Assembly (NCBI GenBank): GCA_003524565.1
Contig: DQGU01000225.1
Location: 1 to 9,002 of the forward strand
Length of the DNA: 9,002 nt
Direction: 5' to 3'
Origin: Rhodospirillaceae bacterium
GTDB lineage: Bacteria > Pseudomonadota > Alphaproteobacteria > Micavibrionales > UBA2020
Part shown: piece after piece, positions 1 through 6,330 of the stretch
Layout: each line of letters starts with the position of its first letter
How positions within the stretch are numbered: the stretch's first letter is position 1
Program-made: the position numbers and the translations under genes
The notes under the pieces: model-generated
What the model was told of the DNA's origin: nothing
Databases searched by the model: none
What the model saw: the letters and a program-made list of their open reading frames with translations, nothing else

Positions 1-31
1 CGGGCCCGTAATCAATAGCTATTCAAACACG

Positions 32-66
32 CGCCGCCCCGCATCATAACGGGGCGGCGTTTTTTT
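32..66 (+). terminator. Rho-independent terminator of an upstream off-window gene
   Basis: A perfect 10-bp GC-rich stem (CGCCGCCCCG at 32-41 pairing with 50-59) closes an 8-nt loop and is followed at once by seven T (60-66). Only the + strand side carries the T-tract, so it ends a + strand transcript arriving from the left. The T-tract stops 14 nt before the start codon of the next gene, so the same hairpin would lie in that gene's leader if the two genes were co-transcribed. Confidence 0.9.
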
Positions 67-80
67 AGGGTATTCATCCA

Positions 81-938
81 ATGTCACAGCTTAAAAAACG
101 CGTATTCAAAGGCGCCGCGGATGGCCCCGTTTTTCTTGTCACCGGCACGGTGCATGGCAATGAAAAATGCGGCACGGCGGCGATTGGCCGCCTTGTCATG
201 GAAATCGAGGCCGGACTTGTTAGCATCGACAAGGGCACGCTTGTTTGCGTCCCCGTATGCAACCCGCGCGCCTATGCGCTGAACCAGCGGCAGGCGGAGG
301 CGAACCTGAACCGTGTCATGGTGCGCCACAGCGCCCCCACCCTTTACGAACATCATCTGGCGAATGAACTGGCCGACATCATCGATGGCTGCGATTTTAT
401 GCTGGATTTGCATTCCTATTCGTCAGGCGTGCGGCCGTTTTTGTTTCTGGATACCGATACGCCGGCGCACCGCGCCTACGCGCAGGCGCTGGGTATTCCT
501 TACTGGATTACCGGCTGGGACGACCTTTATGCCGATGCGCAGGATTTGAACGCGGGCGATACCATGACCTATGCCAAGGGCGCGGGCAAGCTCGGCATCC
601 TTGTCGAGTGCGGGCAGCACGAAGACCCTGCCGCCATTCTACATGGCTACCACGCGCTGCGCCGCGCGCTTGCGCACTTCGGCCTCACCGCCGCCTATGA
701 AGATGCGGCAACGGCACCGCCGCAAATCAACCGCATGACCAAAATCATCACCAAGGACAAGGCAGGCACCTTCACGCGCGCGTGGCAGCACCTCGACCCC
801 GTTGCCAAAGGCGATGCGGTTATTCAATACGACGACGGCAGCGTGCTGGCCGCGCCCGAAGATGGCGTGGTCATTATGCCCGCGCCGAAGGCGGAAAGCG
901 GCACCGAATGGATTTATTTCGGCCGCGCGGATAGTTAA
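81..938 (+). CDS. Succinylglutamate desuccinylase/aspartoacylase-family (M14-like) zinc amidohydrolase
   Basis: This 285-residue protein matches the AstE/AspA family, zinc carboxypeptidase-fold enzymes that cleave an N-acyl amino acid amide bond in the cytoplasm. The family's zinc ligands are visible: HGNE (H25, E28) and the later H111 in DLHSY. The candidate catalytic glutamate is E176 in VECGQH. The substrate-binding pattern NPRAY (61-65) followed by NLNR (75-78) is also family-like. Residues from about 217 to the end form the usual small beta-rich C-terminal domain, with a GDAV...G...APEDGVV pattern. There is no signal peptide. The protein is somewhat shorter than AstE or aspartoacylase (a little over 300 residues) but looks complete. 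The start is preceded by a modest AGGG ten bases upstream. The gene stands alone between two terminators. The acyl group and amino acid cannot be told from the sequence, and no arginine-catabolism (ast) genes flank it, so AstE itself is not claimed. Confidence 0.88.
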   Translation: MSQLKKRVFKGAADGPVFLVTGTVHGNEKCGTAAIGRLVMEIEAGLVSIDKGTLVCVPVCNPRAYALNQRQAEANLNRVMVRHSAPTLYEHHLANELADIIDGCDFMLDLHSYSSGVRPFLFLDTDTPAHRAYAQALGIPYWITGWDDLYADAQDLNAGDTMTYAKGAGKLGILVECGQHEDPAAILHGYHALRRALAHFGLTAAYEDAATAPPQINRMTKIITKDKAGTFTRAWQHLDPVAKGDAVIQYDDGSVLAAPEDGVVIMPAPKAESGTEWIYFGRADS

Positions 939-959
939 AACAGCGCAAGATACGCATAC

Positions 960-990
960 AAAAACCCCCGCCATCGCTGGCGGGGGTTTT
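960..990. terminator. Bidirectional rho-independent terminator between convergent genes
   Basis: A 9-bp perfect stem (CCCCCGCCA at 965-973 with 978-986) has a TCGC tetraloop. It is flanked by AAAAA on the left (960-964) and TTTT on the right (987-990). It therefore works as a hairpin plus U-tract on both strands. It lies between the stop of the M14 gene (938) and the stop of the convergent ABC transporter (1010) and should end both transcripts. Confidence 0.9.
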
Positions 991-1009
991 CGTTTAGGCG
1001 GTTTGGTTC

Positions 1010-2884
1010 TTAGTCGTTGGCGACCAGCGCAGCCTTTTCAGGCTTTTCCGCCGCCCCCTCGCCGTCTTGCAGCTCGGGTATCAGCTCCAAAGCCTGCATA
1101 TCGTACAGCGCCTTGTAGCGGGAATGCGGGTTGCTCATCAACGTCGCATGGTCGCCCTGCTCGATAATCCGCCCCTGGTCAAAGACCAGAATGCGGTCGG
1201 CTTTCTGGATGGTGGACAGACGGTGCGCGATAGTAATCGTCGTGCGCCCTTCCGTCAGCCTGTCCAGTGCCTGCTGGATGTAATGCTCCGAAATCGAATC
1301 CAGGCTCGAGGTCGCCTCGTCCAGAATCAAAATCGGTGCATCCGCCAGTATCGCGCGGGCGATGGCAACGCGTTGACGCTCCCCGCCCGACAGTTTCACC
1401 CCACGCTCGCCCACCAGCGTGTCATACCCCTTGGGCAGGGACATGATAAAATCGTGGGCGAAGGCCTTTTTGGCCGCAGCCTCGATTTCCGCCTGTGTCG
1501 CACCGCGGTTGCCGTAGGCAATGTTTTCCGACAGCGAACGGTGAAACAGGATAGGGTCCTGCGGCACCAGCGATATCGAACGGCGCAGACTTTCCAGCGT
1601 CACCTGCGAGATGTCCTGCCCGTCGATACGGATGACACCTTCGGTTACGTTGTAGAGACGCTGTATCAGCTTGACGAAGGTCGATTTGCCGCTGCCCGAG
1701 GGCCCGACAAGCGCGAGTTTTTCGCCCGCACGGATATCGACCGACATGTCGCTGTAGATACTCTTGCCCGTGTTCGGGTATTTGAACCCGACCGCGTCGA
1801 AGGCAATAATATCCGGCCGCTGCCCGTGGCGTACTGCCAGCGGTTTGGCGGTCGCGGCATCCGCAACGTCGTCTTCACGCATCCAGAAGCCGATGATGTC
1901 CTCCATATCGCTGATGGCGCGCTGCAGGTGGGAAATATGCATCCCGATATCCCGCAGATAGCCACCGATAATGAAGAACGTCGTGATGACCAGCACGATG
2001 TCCCCGGGCGTCGCCTGCCCGCTTTTGCCCAGCACGATAGTCGTTGCAATCATGCTGACCATCATGAACAGGCGCATGACCGAGCGCACACCGTCCGCGC
2101 CGACGCCCGTTTGCCAGGCATTCAGTGACTTGTCGCGCCAGAATTTCACGGTATCGCGGAAATTCTGGTCTTCGCGCGCCTCCGCGCCGAAGGCCTTGAC
2201 CGTCGGGTTGCCCGTGATGATATCGGCCAGGTTCGCGCCAACCTTGGTGTCGAATTCCGCCGACGCGCGGAAACGCGGCGCCAGGATTTTAACCGACATC
2301 CAGATGCTGACCGCGCAATATGCCAAAATCATCAGCGTTGCGGCAATCCCCACCGTGGGCAGCGACAACGTCAGCATGACGGTCACGCCAATCATGATGG
2401 TGATGGCGGGCAAAAGCCCCATCAGGATGGTGTCTTCGAAACTGTCGAAGGCCCACATCCCGCGGGTGATTTTACGCACCGTACCGCCGGCGAAGGTATT
2501 GGCGTGCCAATCCGCGCTGAAACGCTGCACCTTTTGAAGGCCATCGGTGACGATGGATTGCAGGTTATCGACCGCGAACTGGTTCCACAGGAACAGCGAC
2601 AGCAGACGCAAGCCCTGATGCAGCAGCGCCAGCAGCGCAAAGCCGCCGAACGCCCACCAGGCCGCCTCCATCGCCGCCGCGCCGTCGGTTTTGACGTTGG
2701 TCATGGCATCGACGATGCGCCCCGTGAATACCGGCACCACCGCGTCCATCAGGACGGAGGCCAGCATCAGAACAGCCGCCCCCGCGCCCAGCTTCACGCG
2801 CGGACGCCAGTAATGCAGGGCAAAACGCACGACATCACGCGCCTTGACGTTGCTTTCTTTTTTTTCTTCTTCCAGTTCGCTCAT
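1010..2884 (-). CDS. ABC exporter half-transporter, fused permease and ATPase (MsbA/MdlB type)
   Basis: This inner-membrane exporter subunit has one transmembrane domain and one ATPase domain and works as a dimer. With the chosen start it has 624 residues. About six hydrophobic helices lie within residues 25-330. The ATPase domain follows: Walker A GPSGSGKST (K400), Q-loop VPQD (Q442), signature LSGGE (498-502), Walker B ILILDE (D522, E523) and switch histidine AHR (H554). All catalytic elements are intact. A roughly 30-residue Glu/Lys/Ala-rich tail follows the ATPase. I chose the ATG at 2884 because AGAGG lies five bases upstream. An in-frame ATG at 2908 would add eight residues but has a poorly spaced site. 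The substrate is not predictable; lipids, peptides and drugs are all possible for this family. The gene ends at the bidirectional terminator. It is preceded by a long leader with short ORFs, and no partner subunit is adjacent, so a homodimer is likely. Confidence 0.93.
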   Translation of the reverse strand: MSELEEEKKESNVKARDVVRFALHYWRPRVKLGAGAAVLMLASVLMDAVVPVFTGRIVDAMTNVKTDGAAAMEAAWWAFGGFALLALLHQGLRLLSLFLWNQFAVDNLQSIVTDGLQKVQRFSADWHANTFAGGTVRKITRGMWAFDSFEDTILMGLLPAITIMIGVTVMLTLSLPTVGIAATLMILAYCAVSIWMSVKILAPRFRASAEFDTKVGANLADIITGNPTVKAFGAEAREDQNFRDTVKFWRDKSLNAWQTGVGADGVRSVMRLFMMVSMIATTIVLGKSGQATPGDIVLVITTFFIIGGYLRDIGMHISHLQRAISDMEDIIGFWMREDDVADAATAKPLAVRHGQRPDIIAFDAVGFKYPNTGKSIYSDMSVDIRAGEKLALVGPSGSGKSTFVKLIQRLYNVTEGVIRIDGQDISQVTLESLRRSISLVPQDPILFHRSLSENIAYGNRGATQAEIEAAAKKAFAHDFIMSLPKGYDTLVGERGVKLSGGERQRVAIARAILADAPILILDEATSSLDSISEHYIQQALDRLTEGRTTITIAHRLSTIQKADRILVFDQGRIIEQGDHATLMSNPHSRYKALYDMQALELIPELQDGEGAAEKPEKAALVAND

Positions 2885-2929
2885 GTTTTCCTCTGCCGGC
2901 GCGCCCATAGGGCGCAGGCAGTCCTCTTG

Positions 2930-3156
2930 CTAGGGGCTTTCGATGTCCAGACCGCGCGCAGTCGTACGAATAGGCCGTAACGAATGGACGCGCATCAGTG
3001 CAGTCTTGATGGTGGAAGTATCTGAAGTACCGGAAAGGCTGTAGCCAGATAAATCGCCGCCTGAACGCTTGTCATTTCAGGCATCGGCGGTGGCTAAGTC
3101 AGCCGCAGAGGCCCGGAAATGACGGTGTAAATGAATTCTTGAGTACCATGGTGCAT
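2930..3156 (-). other. Possible leader with chained short ORFs upstream of the ABC exporter
   Basis: The gene-free stretch 2885-3255 contains a series of very short minus-strand ORFs ahead of the ABC gene. The first has a strong GAGAGGAGG site (about 3159-3167). From this site either ATG 3156 (20 codons, TAG at 3094) or ATG 3149 (16 codons, TGA at 3099) could be used; the two overlap in different frames. The second (3084-2995, 29 codons) has no ribosome site and starts nine bases after the TAG. It ends in a TGATG overlap with the third (2995-2930, 21 codons, four Arg in the first 14). The third is in frame with the ABC gene, separated by one TAG. Chained stops and starts suggest reinitiation and a translated leader. 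Chance is a real alternative, since short ORFs are common. I recognise none of the peptides. Confidence 0.25.
3071..3123 (-). promoter_or_regulatory. Stem-loop in the ABC exporter leader
   Basis: A perfect 8-bp outer stem (GTCATTTC at 3071-3078 with GAAATGAC at 3116-3123) continues inward as GGC/GCC after a small internal loop. It then forms an inner hairpin around GGCT (3092-3095) and AGCC (3101-3104). There is no T-tract on either side, so it is not a standard terminator. On the minus strand the 5' arm lies inside the first short ORF, and the 3' arm lies just after the ATG of the second (3084). A ribosome on the first ORF would open it. A regulatory role is inference. Confidence 0.35.
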
Positions 3157-3175
3157 TTCCTCCTCTCGGTTAGGG

Positions 3176-3214
3176 TTGTGACAATAGTGGTCATGATGAC
3201 ACAGAAGAGTGTCA
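3176..3214. promoter_or_regulatory. Cluster of short palindromes, possible operator or promoter region
   Basis: Three dyads sit side by side: TTGT-G-ACAA (3176-3184), GTCAT-G-ATGAC (3190-3200) and TGACAC-N6-GTGTCA (3197-3214, overlapping the second). They lie just upstream, on the minus strand, of the ribosome site of the first short ORF in the ABC leader. That is where a promoter for that transcript should be. I could not find a convincing -35/-10 pair. No T-tract follows the dyads, so termination is unlikely. Confidence 0.25.
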
Positions 3215-3228
3215 CTGGGAAGATACAA

Positions 3229-3267
3229 AATTGAAAAGACGCGAAGGATGCCGCGTTACGCCGCGTC
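3229..3267 (-). terminator. Weak candidate terminator for the VWA/AAA+ operon
   Basis: On the minus strand GACGCG (3267-3262) can pair with CGCGTC (3243-3238) across an 18-nt loop and is followed by TTTTCAATTTT. The stem is only six base pairs and overlaps the stop codon of the 107-residue gene (3256-3258), so it is a poor match to a classical terminator. It is nevertheless the only stem with a U-rich tail at this operon end. Confidence 0.3.
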
Positions 3268-3579
3268 CGTTTCCCAAATTATCATTTTAGATAAAGGACT
3301 TTCGCTGCAGATACGCTCGATGATTTGGCCGGTGATGAAAGCACTTTGTGGCAAAAAAATCACGGCAACATCGGGCAAACCCATCGCAGCGCGAAAGCTT
3401 TCGGGCGAATCTGCCGTATGCACATCTTCGGACTGGCGAATGAGGTCAGCCTGCCAGCTGCCCGCGGGCAGACGCGCAAGGCGGCTGAAATGCTGCCGCC
3501 CCTGCTGCGCGCCTTCCGCTGCGTGCTGGAACGCAAGGGTTTCGAGGATATCCTTGGCCTGCTGTGCGTTGACGGGCAT
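3256..3579 (-). CDS. Small protein of unknown function, third gene of the VWA/AAA+ operon
   Basis: I do not recognise this 107-residue protein. Its start is well supported: a long purine-rich site, GGGGAGGAG, ends six bases before the ATG. It begins 24 bases after the stop of the AAA+ gene on the same strand, so it is very likely co-transcribed with it. The N-terminal half looks helical and polar, with many Gln, Ala and Arg. The C-terminal half (about 70-107) has a hydrophobic strand (DVAVIFL), a helix and a second strand (KMIIWE), suggesting a small alpha/beta fold. There is no signal peptide, membrane helix, Cys pair or obvious catalytic motif. The operon position suggests it may serve the AAA+/VWA machinery as an accessory factor or client, but that rests on context only. 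Confidence 0.7.
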   Translation of the reverse strand: MPVNAQQAKDILETLAFQHAAEGAQQGRQHFSRLARLPAGSWQADLIRQSEDVHTADSPESFRAAMGLPDVAVIFLPQSAFITGQIIERICSESPLSKMIIWETDAA

Positions 3580-3603
3580 GCTGCTCTCCTCCCCTGTACC
3601 TGA

Positions 3604-6264
3604 TTAGCGCGGCTTGATGATGTTGGTATAGACTTTGGGCGGCGCGTGGTCGCTGTGGATGATTTGCCCCAGCGTGCTACCCTTTTTCACTTTCATCTGG
3701 CCGTCTTCGCTCTTGACGTCGCGCAGCTCGCACACCGCGGAGAAGGCTTTGATAAGCCCCTCGATAAGGTTTTGCGTCTGGCCGTTTTTCAGCTCGTCCG
3801 TATCGCCGCGCACTTTTGCGCCTGTGGATACGAATTCGTTGATGGCACCGATAGCCGCATCGTCACCGCGCACGACGTATTGCACGCCGTTCTTGGTCAG
3901 CGCGGATTTCAGCTGCGCGGGTACGTCTTCGGTACCGATGACAATCATCTGGTTGCGGCGCTTGTCTTCGAGCACATACATGTAAGACTTCTGCTCTTTG
4001 GTATCGCCGACCGCCAGCACCGTCAGGTCGAAGCCGATGCGGGAGCGGCCCTGGATGCTGTTATACGCCTCGATATCGTCTTCGGCTTTGGGGTGTTCGC
4101 TCTCGTCGATGCACTCCAGAAGCTCGTCGGGCCAGATGCGCGCACGGTTATGCTCGGCATAGGCCGGCACGGCCAGCGCGGCCAGCACGCTGCGGTAATC
4201 GACCAGTTTATCGGCACCGCCCGGCTCGACGCGGCTGTCATCCATGTCATAGCTCGGCACAGCTTCACCCTTCAGCAGCGGCGCGCCGTTGACAGCGTTG
4301 AGGTCGTCGTTGGGCAGCACAAGGACTTTCGGCCCGCTATCTGCCGTCGATTTCATGCTGTTGATGGCACGGCCGAGGTTTTCGAGCGGAATAACAAATT
4401 CATCCTGTTTCTGGATGTTGCCGTAAACGCCGCGCAGGTTTGCCATCAGCACGCCGCGGATTTCGAGAAGTTCATCCGTACCGCCAAGGTCTTTCAGGCT
4501 GTCGTATTTCAAAAGCTCGGCAATCGGCTTTTTGTCGCCGCTCAGCTTCGCTTCTTTGTAGTCGGGCGGGAAGATGCCGTTTTGTTCGCAAAGCGCAATC
4601 AGCGTCGCGCCCGTGACCGGCATGCCGACGGTGTCGTTGGTGATGCTTTCCTGCACTTTACGCGCAAGGTTGGCACCGAAACGGTACCAGCCGGGCGCAG
4701 GCTCGCTAATCGCATCACGGTTCAGCCCTTTGAACGCAGCGGATACATCCAGCGACAATGTCGCACTCTTGGCCGGACGCACTTCGGGCATGGATTGCAC
4801 GGCGTGGTTATAATCGTCGATGACGGTACGGAAGGTTACGCGGACTTTACGCGCGCCTGCCGTGATTTCATCGGCCATGCTGGCGTATTTTTTGTCGGCC
4901 AGCATTTCGGATTCAGGGTCGGCCAGCTTGGCGCGGTCGGACAGATAATCCGCGTACTGGTTAATCGCCTGCACGGTTTCCTGGAAATTTTGCAGGAAAT
5001 AGATTTCATGCGGCGGAATGGCTTTTTGCTCGGCCGAGGTCAAACCCAGTTTGCGGATTTGCACCAGCCAGTCGGCGAATTCAGCCGGCTTGGCTTTGGC
5101 GTGGTCTTCGAACAGGTTATAAAGCGTGACCACCGGCAAGCCCGTCCAGACCTGCGAAATACGGTGTTTCCAGTCGCGCAGTTCCGGCTCGCCGATGCGG
5201 TGCGGTTTCAGGCGGTCTTCCATCGAGAAAGAAAGCTCCTGCGTCGTGTCGCCATCCACGGTGTCGTTGCCGGCGATACCGATATGCCAGCCAACCTTCA
5301 CATCATCGCGTGTGATGGTCAGGGTTTTCGGGCTTTCGCCATCGCCGTTTTCGGCCATTTCGTTGTGGATGGTCACATAGTCGCGCTGGCCGTTGGCGAA
5401 TTCGAGGAAGGTCTGGAATTTATCCAGCGTCCCGCGTTTGGATTTGTTGAATTCGTCGAGGAACAGCGGGCGGCCGGTGCGGACGGATTCAAACACCTCC
5501 CCCGGTACGGTTTTAATACCGAAGGCGTTGTTCTGCACATCGATGCCTTCGCGGGCATAGATGGCTTCCATCACTTTTTGCGCGCGGATAATCGCATCGC
5601 CGCGGTCTTCGACCGCCGAGGTTTTGCCACCCTCGTCCGTCGCCGTGCGGCGCTGGCCGATGGCATCCCAGTTGATGCGGTTCTGGCCGTCTTTGCTGAC
5701 AACGGAATCGGGGAAGGCCGCTTTCAGGTCGTCCAGCGTCTGCTGGCTGACTTTGCCCTGCGCGACGCGCTGGTCGAATTGTTCCTTCACGCCCTTGCCG
5801 TAGTCGATGACGGTGCGGAAGAACAGCTCGCGCATGTTCATGCCGCCGCAATCGACCATAATCGGCCCTTCGGGGTGGGTCATGTTGCCGACCATGCGGA
5901 AGATATGCGATTTACCCGACGATGCATCGCCGAAAATCGTCATGATGCGGTTTTTGCTTTCGGGGCGCGTCTTGGCCAGAAGGTCGCGCAGCATCAGCAT
6001 CATCGACGGTGTCGGCATCTGGCGGTAGAGAATACCGTTTACCCGCTCCATCGACTGTTCGGAATAAACGGACATGGAACCGGCTTCTTCGATGACCTGC
6101 ACCACATGTTCCATGCGGCCGTTATCCCCCTTGCGCACTTCGGCCATGGGATACGGCAAGCCGGGGAAGCCCACAGGGACGCGCAGTCCTTTCAGCTGTT
6201 CCGACGTCAGCTCGCTGATGTTGCGGCTGCTGAGCGAGACTTTTTGTTCGTTTTCGCTGGCCAT
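3604..6264 (-). CDS. Large AAA+ ATPase, MoxR/CobS-like, with an unassigned C-terminal half
   Basis: This 886-residue protein is probably a cytoplasmic ATP-driven remodelling factor. The AAA+ module spans roughly residues 75-420. It has Walker A GDASSGKS (112-119, K118), Walker B LFLDEFNK (D270, E271), a sensor-1 region IAGND (N333) and then GDTTQ...MEDR, with R351 as a candidate arginine finger. The order N-D-T...GDTT...M-D-R resembles CobS, the AAA+ subunit of cobaltochelatase, and MoxR relatives. Those proteins are only about 300-350 residues, so this one carries a large insert before Walker B and nearly 400 extra C-terminal residues I cannot assign. The start is supported by AGGAG six bases upstream (6271-6275). 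It lies 66 bp downstream of the VWA gene and 24 bp upstream of the 107-residue gene on the same strand. MoxR-type ATPases typically act with VWA partners, which fits this arrangement. The client is unknown. Confidence 0.85.
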   Translation of the reverse strand: MASENEQKVSLSSRNISELTSEQLKGLRVPVGFPGLPYPMAEVRKGDNGRMEHVVQVIEEAGSMSVYSEQSMERVNGILYRQMPTPSMMLMLRDLLAKTRPESKNRIMTIFGDASSGKSHIFRMVGNMTHPEGPIMVDCGGMNMRELFFRTVIDYGKGVKEQFDQRVAQGKVSQQTLDDLKAAFPDSVVSKDGQNRINWDAIGQRRTATDEGGKTSAVEDRGDAIIRAQKVMEAIYAREGIDVQNNAFGIKTVPGEVFESVRTGRPLFLDEFNKSKRGTLDKFQTFLEFANGQRDYVTIHNEMAENGDGESPKTLTITRDDVKVGWHIGIAGNDTVDGDTTQELSFSMEDRLKPHRIGEPELRDWKHRISQVWTGLPVVTLYNLFEDHAKAKPAEFADWLVQIRKLGLTSAEQKAIPPHEIYFLQNFQETVQAINQYADYLSDRAKLADPESEMLADKKYASMADEITAGARKVRVTFRTVIDDYNHAVQSMPEVRPAKSATLSLDVSAAFKGLNRDAISEPAPGWYRFGANLARKVQESITNDTVGMPVTGATLIALCEQNGIFPPDYKEAKLSGDKKPIAELLKYDSLKDLGGTDELLEIRGVLMANLRGVYGNIQKQDEFVIPLENLGRAINSMKSTADSGPKVLVLPNDDLNAVNGAPLLKGEAVPSYDMDDSRVEPGGADKLVDYRSVLAALAVPAYAEHNRARIWPDELLECIDESEHPKAEDDIEAYNSIQGRSRIGFDLTVLAVGDTKEQKSYMYVLEDKRRNQMIVIGTEDVPAQLKSALTKNGVQYVVRGDDAAIGAINEFVSTGAKVRGDTDELKNGQTQNLIEGLIKAFSAVCELRDVKSEDGQMKVKKGSTLGQIIHSDHAPPKVYTNIIKPR

Positions 6265-6330
6265 CTCTGTCTCCTGTTTTTTATCCGTTCAATTCTGTTT
6301 TTTTCTATCTGTGTATCTTGTGTATCGCGC
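6265..6330 (-). other. AT-rich spacer between the VWA and AAA+ genes with short repeats
   Basis: This 66-bp gap is richer in A/T than the genes around it. It contains TGTGTATC twice with a 9-bp period (6310-6317 and 6319-6326) and CTGTTTTTT twice, 21 bp apart (6274-6282 and 6295-6303). It also carries the AGGAG ribosome site of the AAA+ gene. There is no stem-loop terminator, so read-through from the VWA gene is expected. The minus-strand A-runs would give an unstructured leader. Confidence 0.5.

Noticed and set aside
1067..2128. Long + strand open frame (353 codons) inside the ABC exporter gene
   Set aside because: It is antisense to a protein with every ABC motif intact. Its translation is Arg/Gln/His-rich without a recognisable domain, and it has no ribosome site. 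It is a shadow of the GC-rich gene.
2885..2908. Upstream ATG at 2908 as the ABC exporter start
   Set aside because: Its nearest purine-rich site is about 13 bases away, while ATG 2884 has AGAGG five bases upstream. The eight extra residues add nothing recognisable.
2504..2980. + strand open frame of 158 codons reaching into the gap behind the ABC gene
   Set aside because: Most of it is antisense to the ABC N-terminus, the Phe run comes from the A8/GAA coding tract, and I see no ribosome site.
2918..3005. GCAGTC at 2918, 2958 and 3000, spaced 40-42 bp, as iterated regulatory sites
   Set aside because: A six-base word three times with no wider shared sequence is not enough to call.
3197..3214. 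TGACAC-N6-GTGTCA as a terminator of the operon
   Set aside because: The stem is only six pairs and no T-run follows on either strand. I kept it only as a possible operator.
2885..3255. tRNA, tmRNA or other known structured RNA in the gap
   Set aside because: I looked for a cloverleaf, a CCA end and known riboswitch cores on both strands and recognised none; only the imperfect stem-loop at 3071-3123 stands out.
3209..3607. Two + strand open frames (3209-3607 and 3325-3603) overlapping the 107-residue gene
   Set aside because: Neither has a ribosome site as good as that of the minus-strand gene, which also fits the operon spacing; the translated sequences look like antisense shadows.
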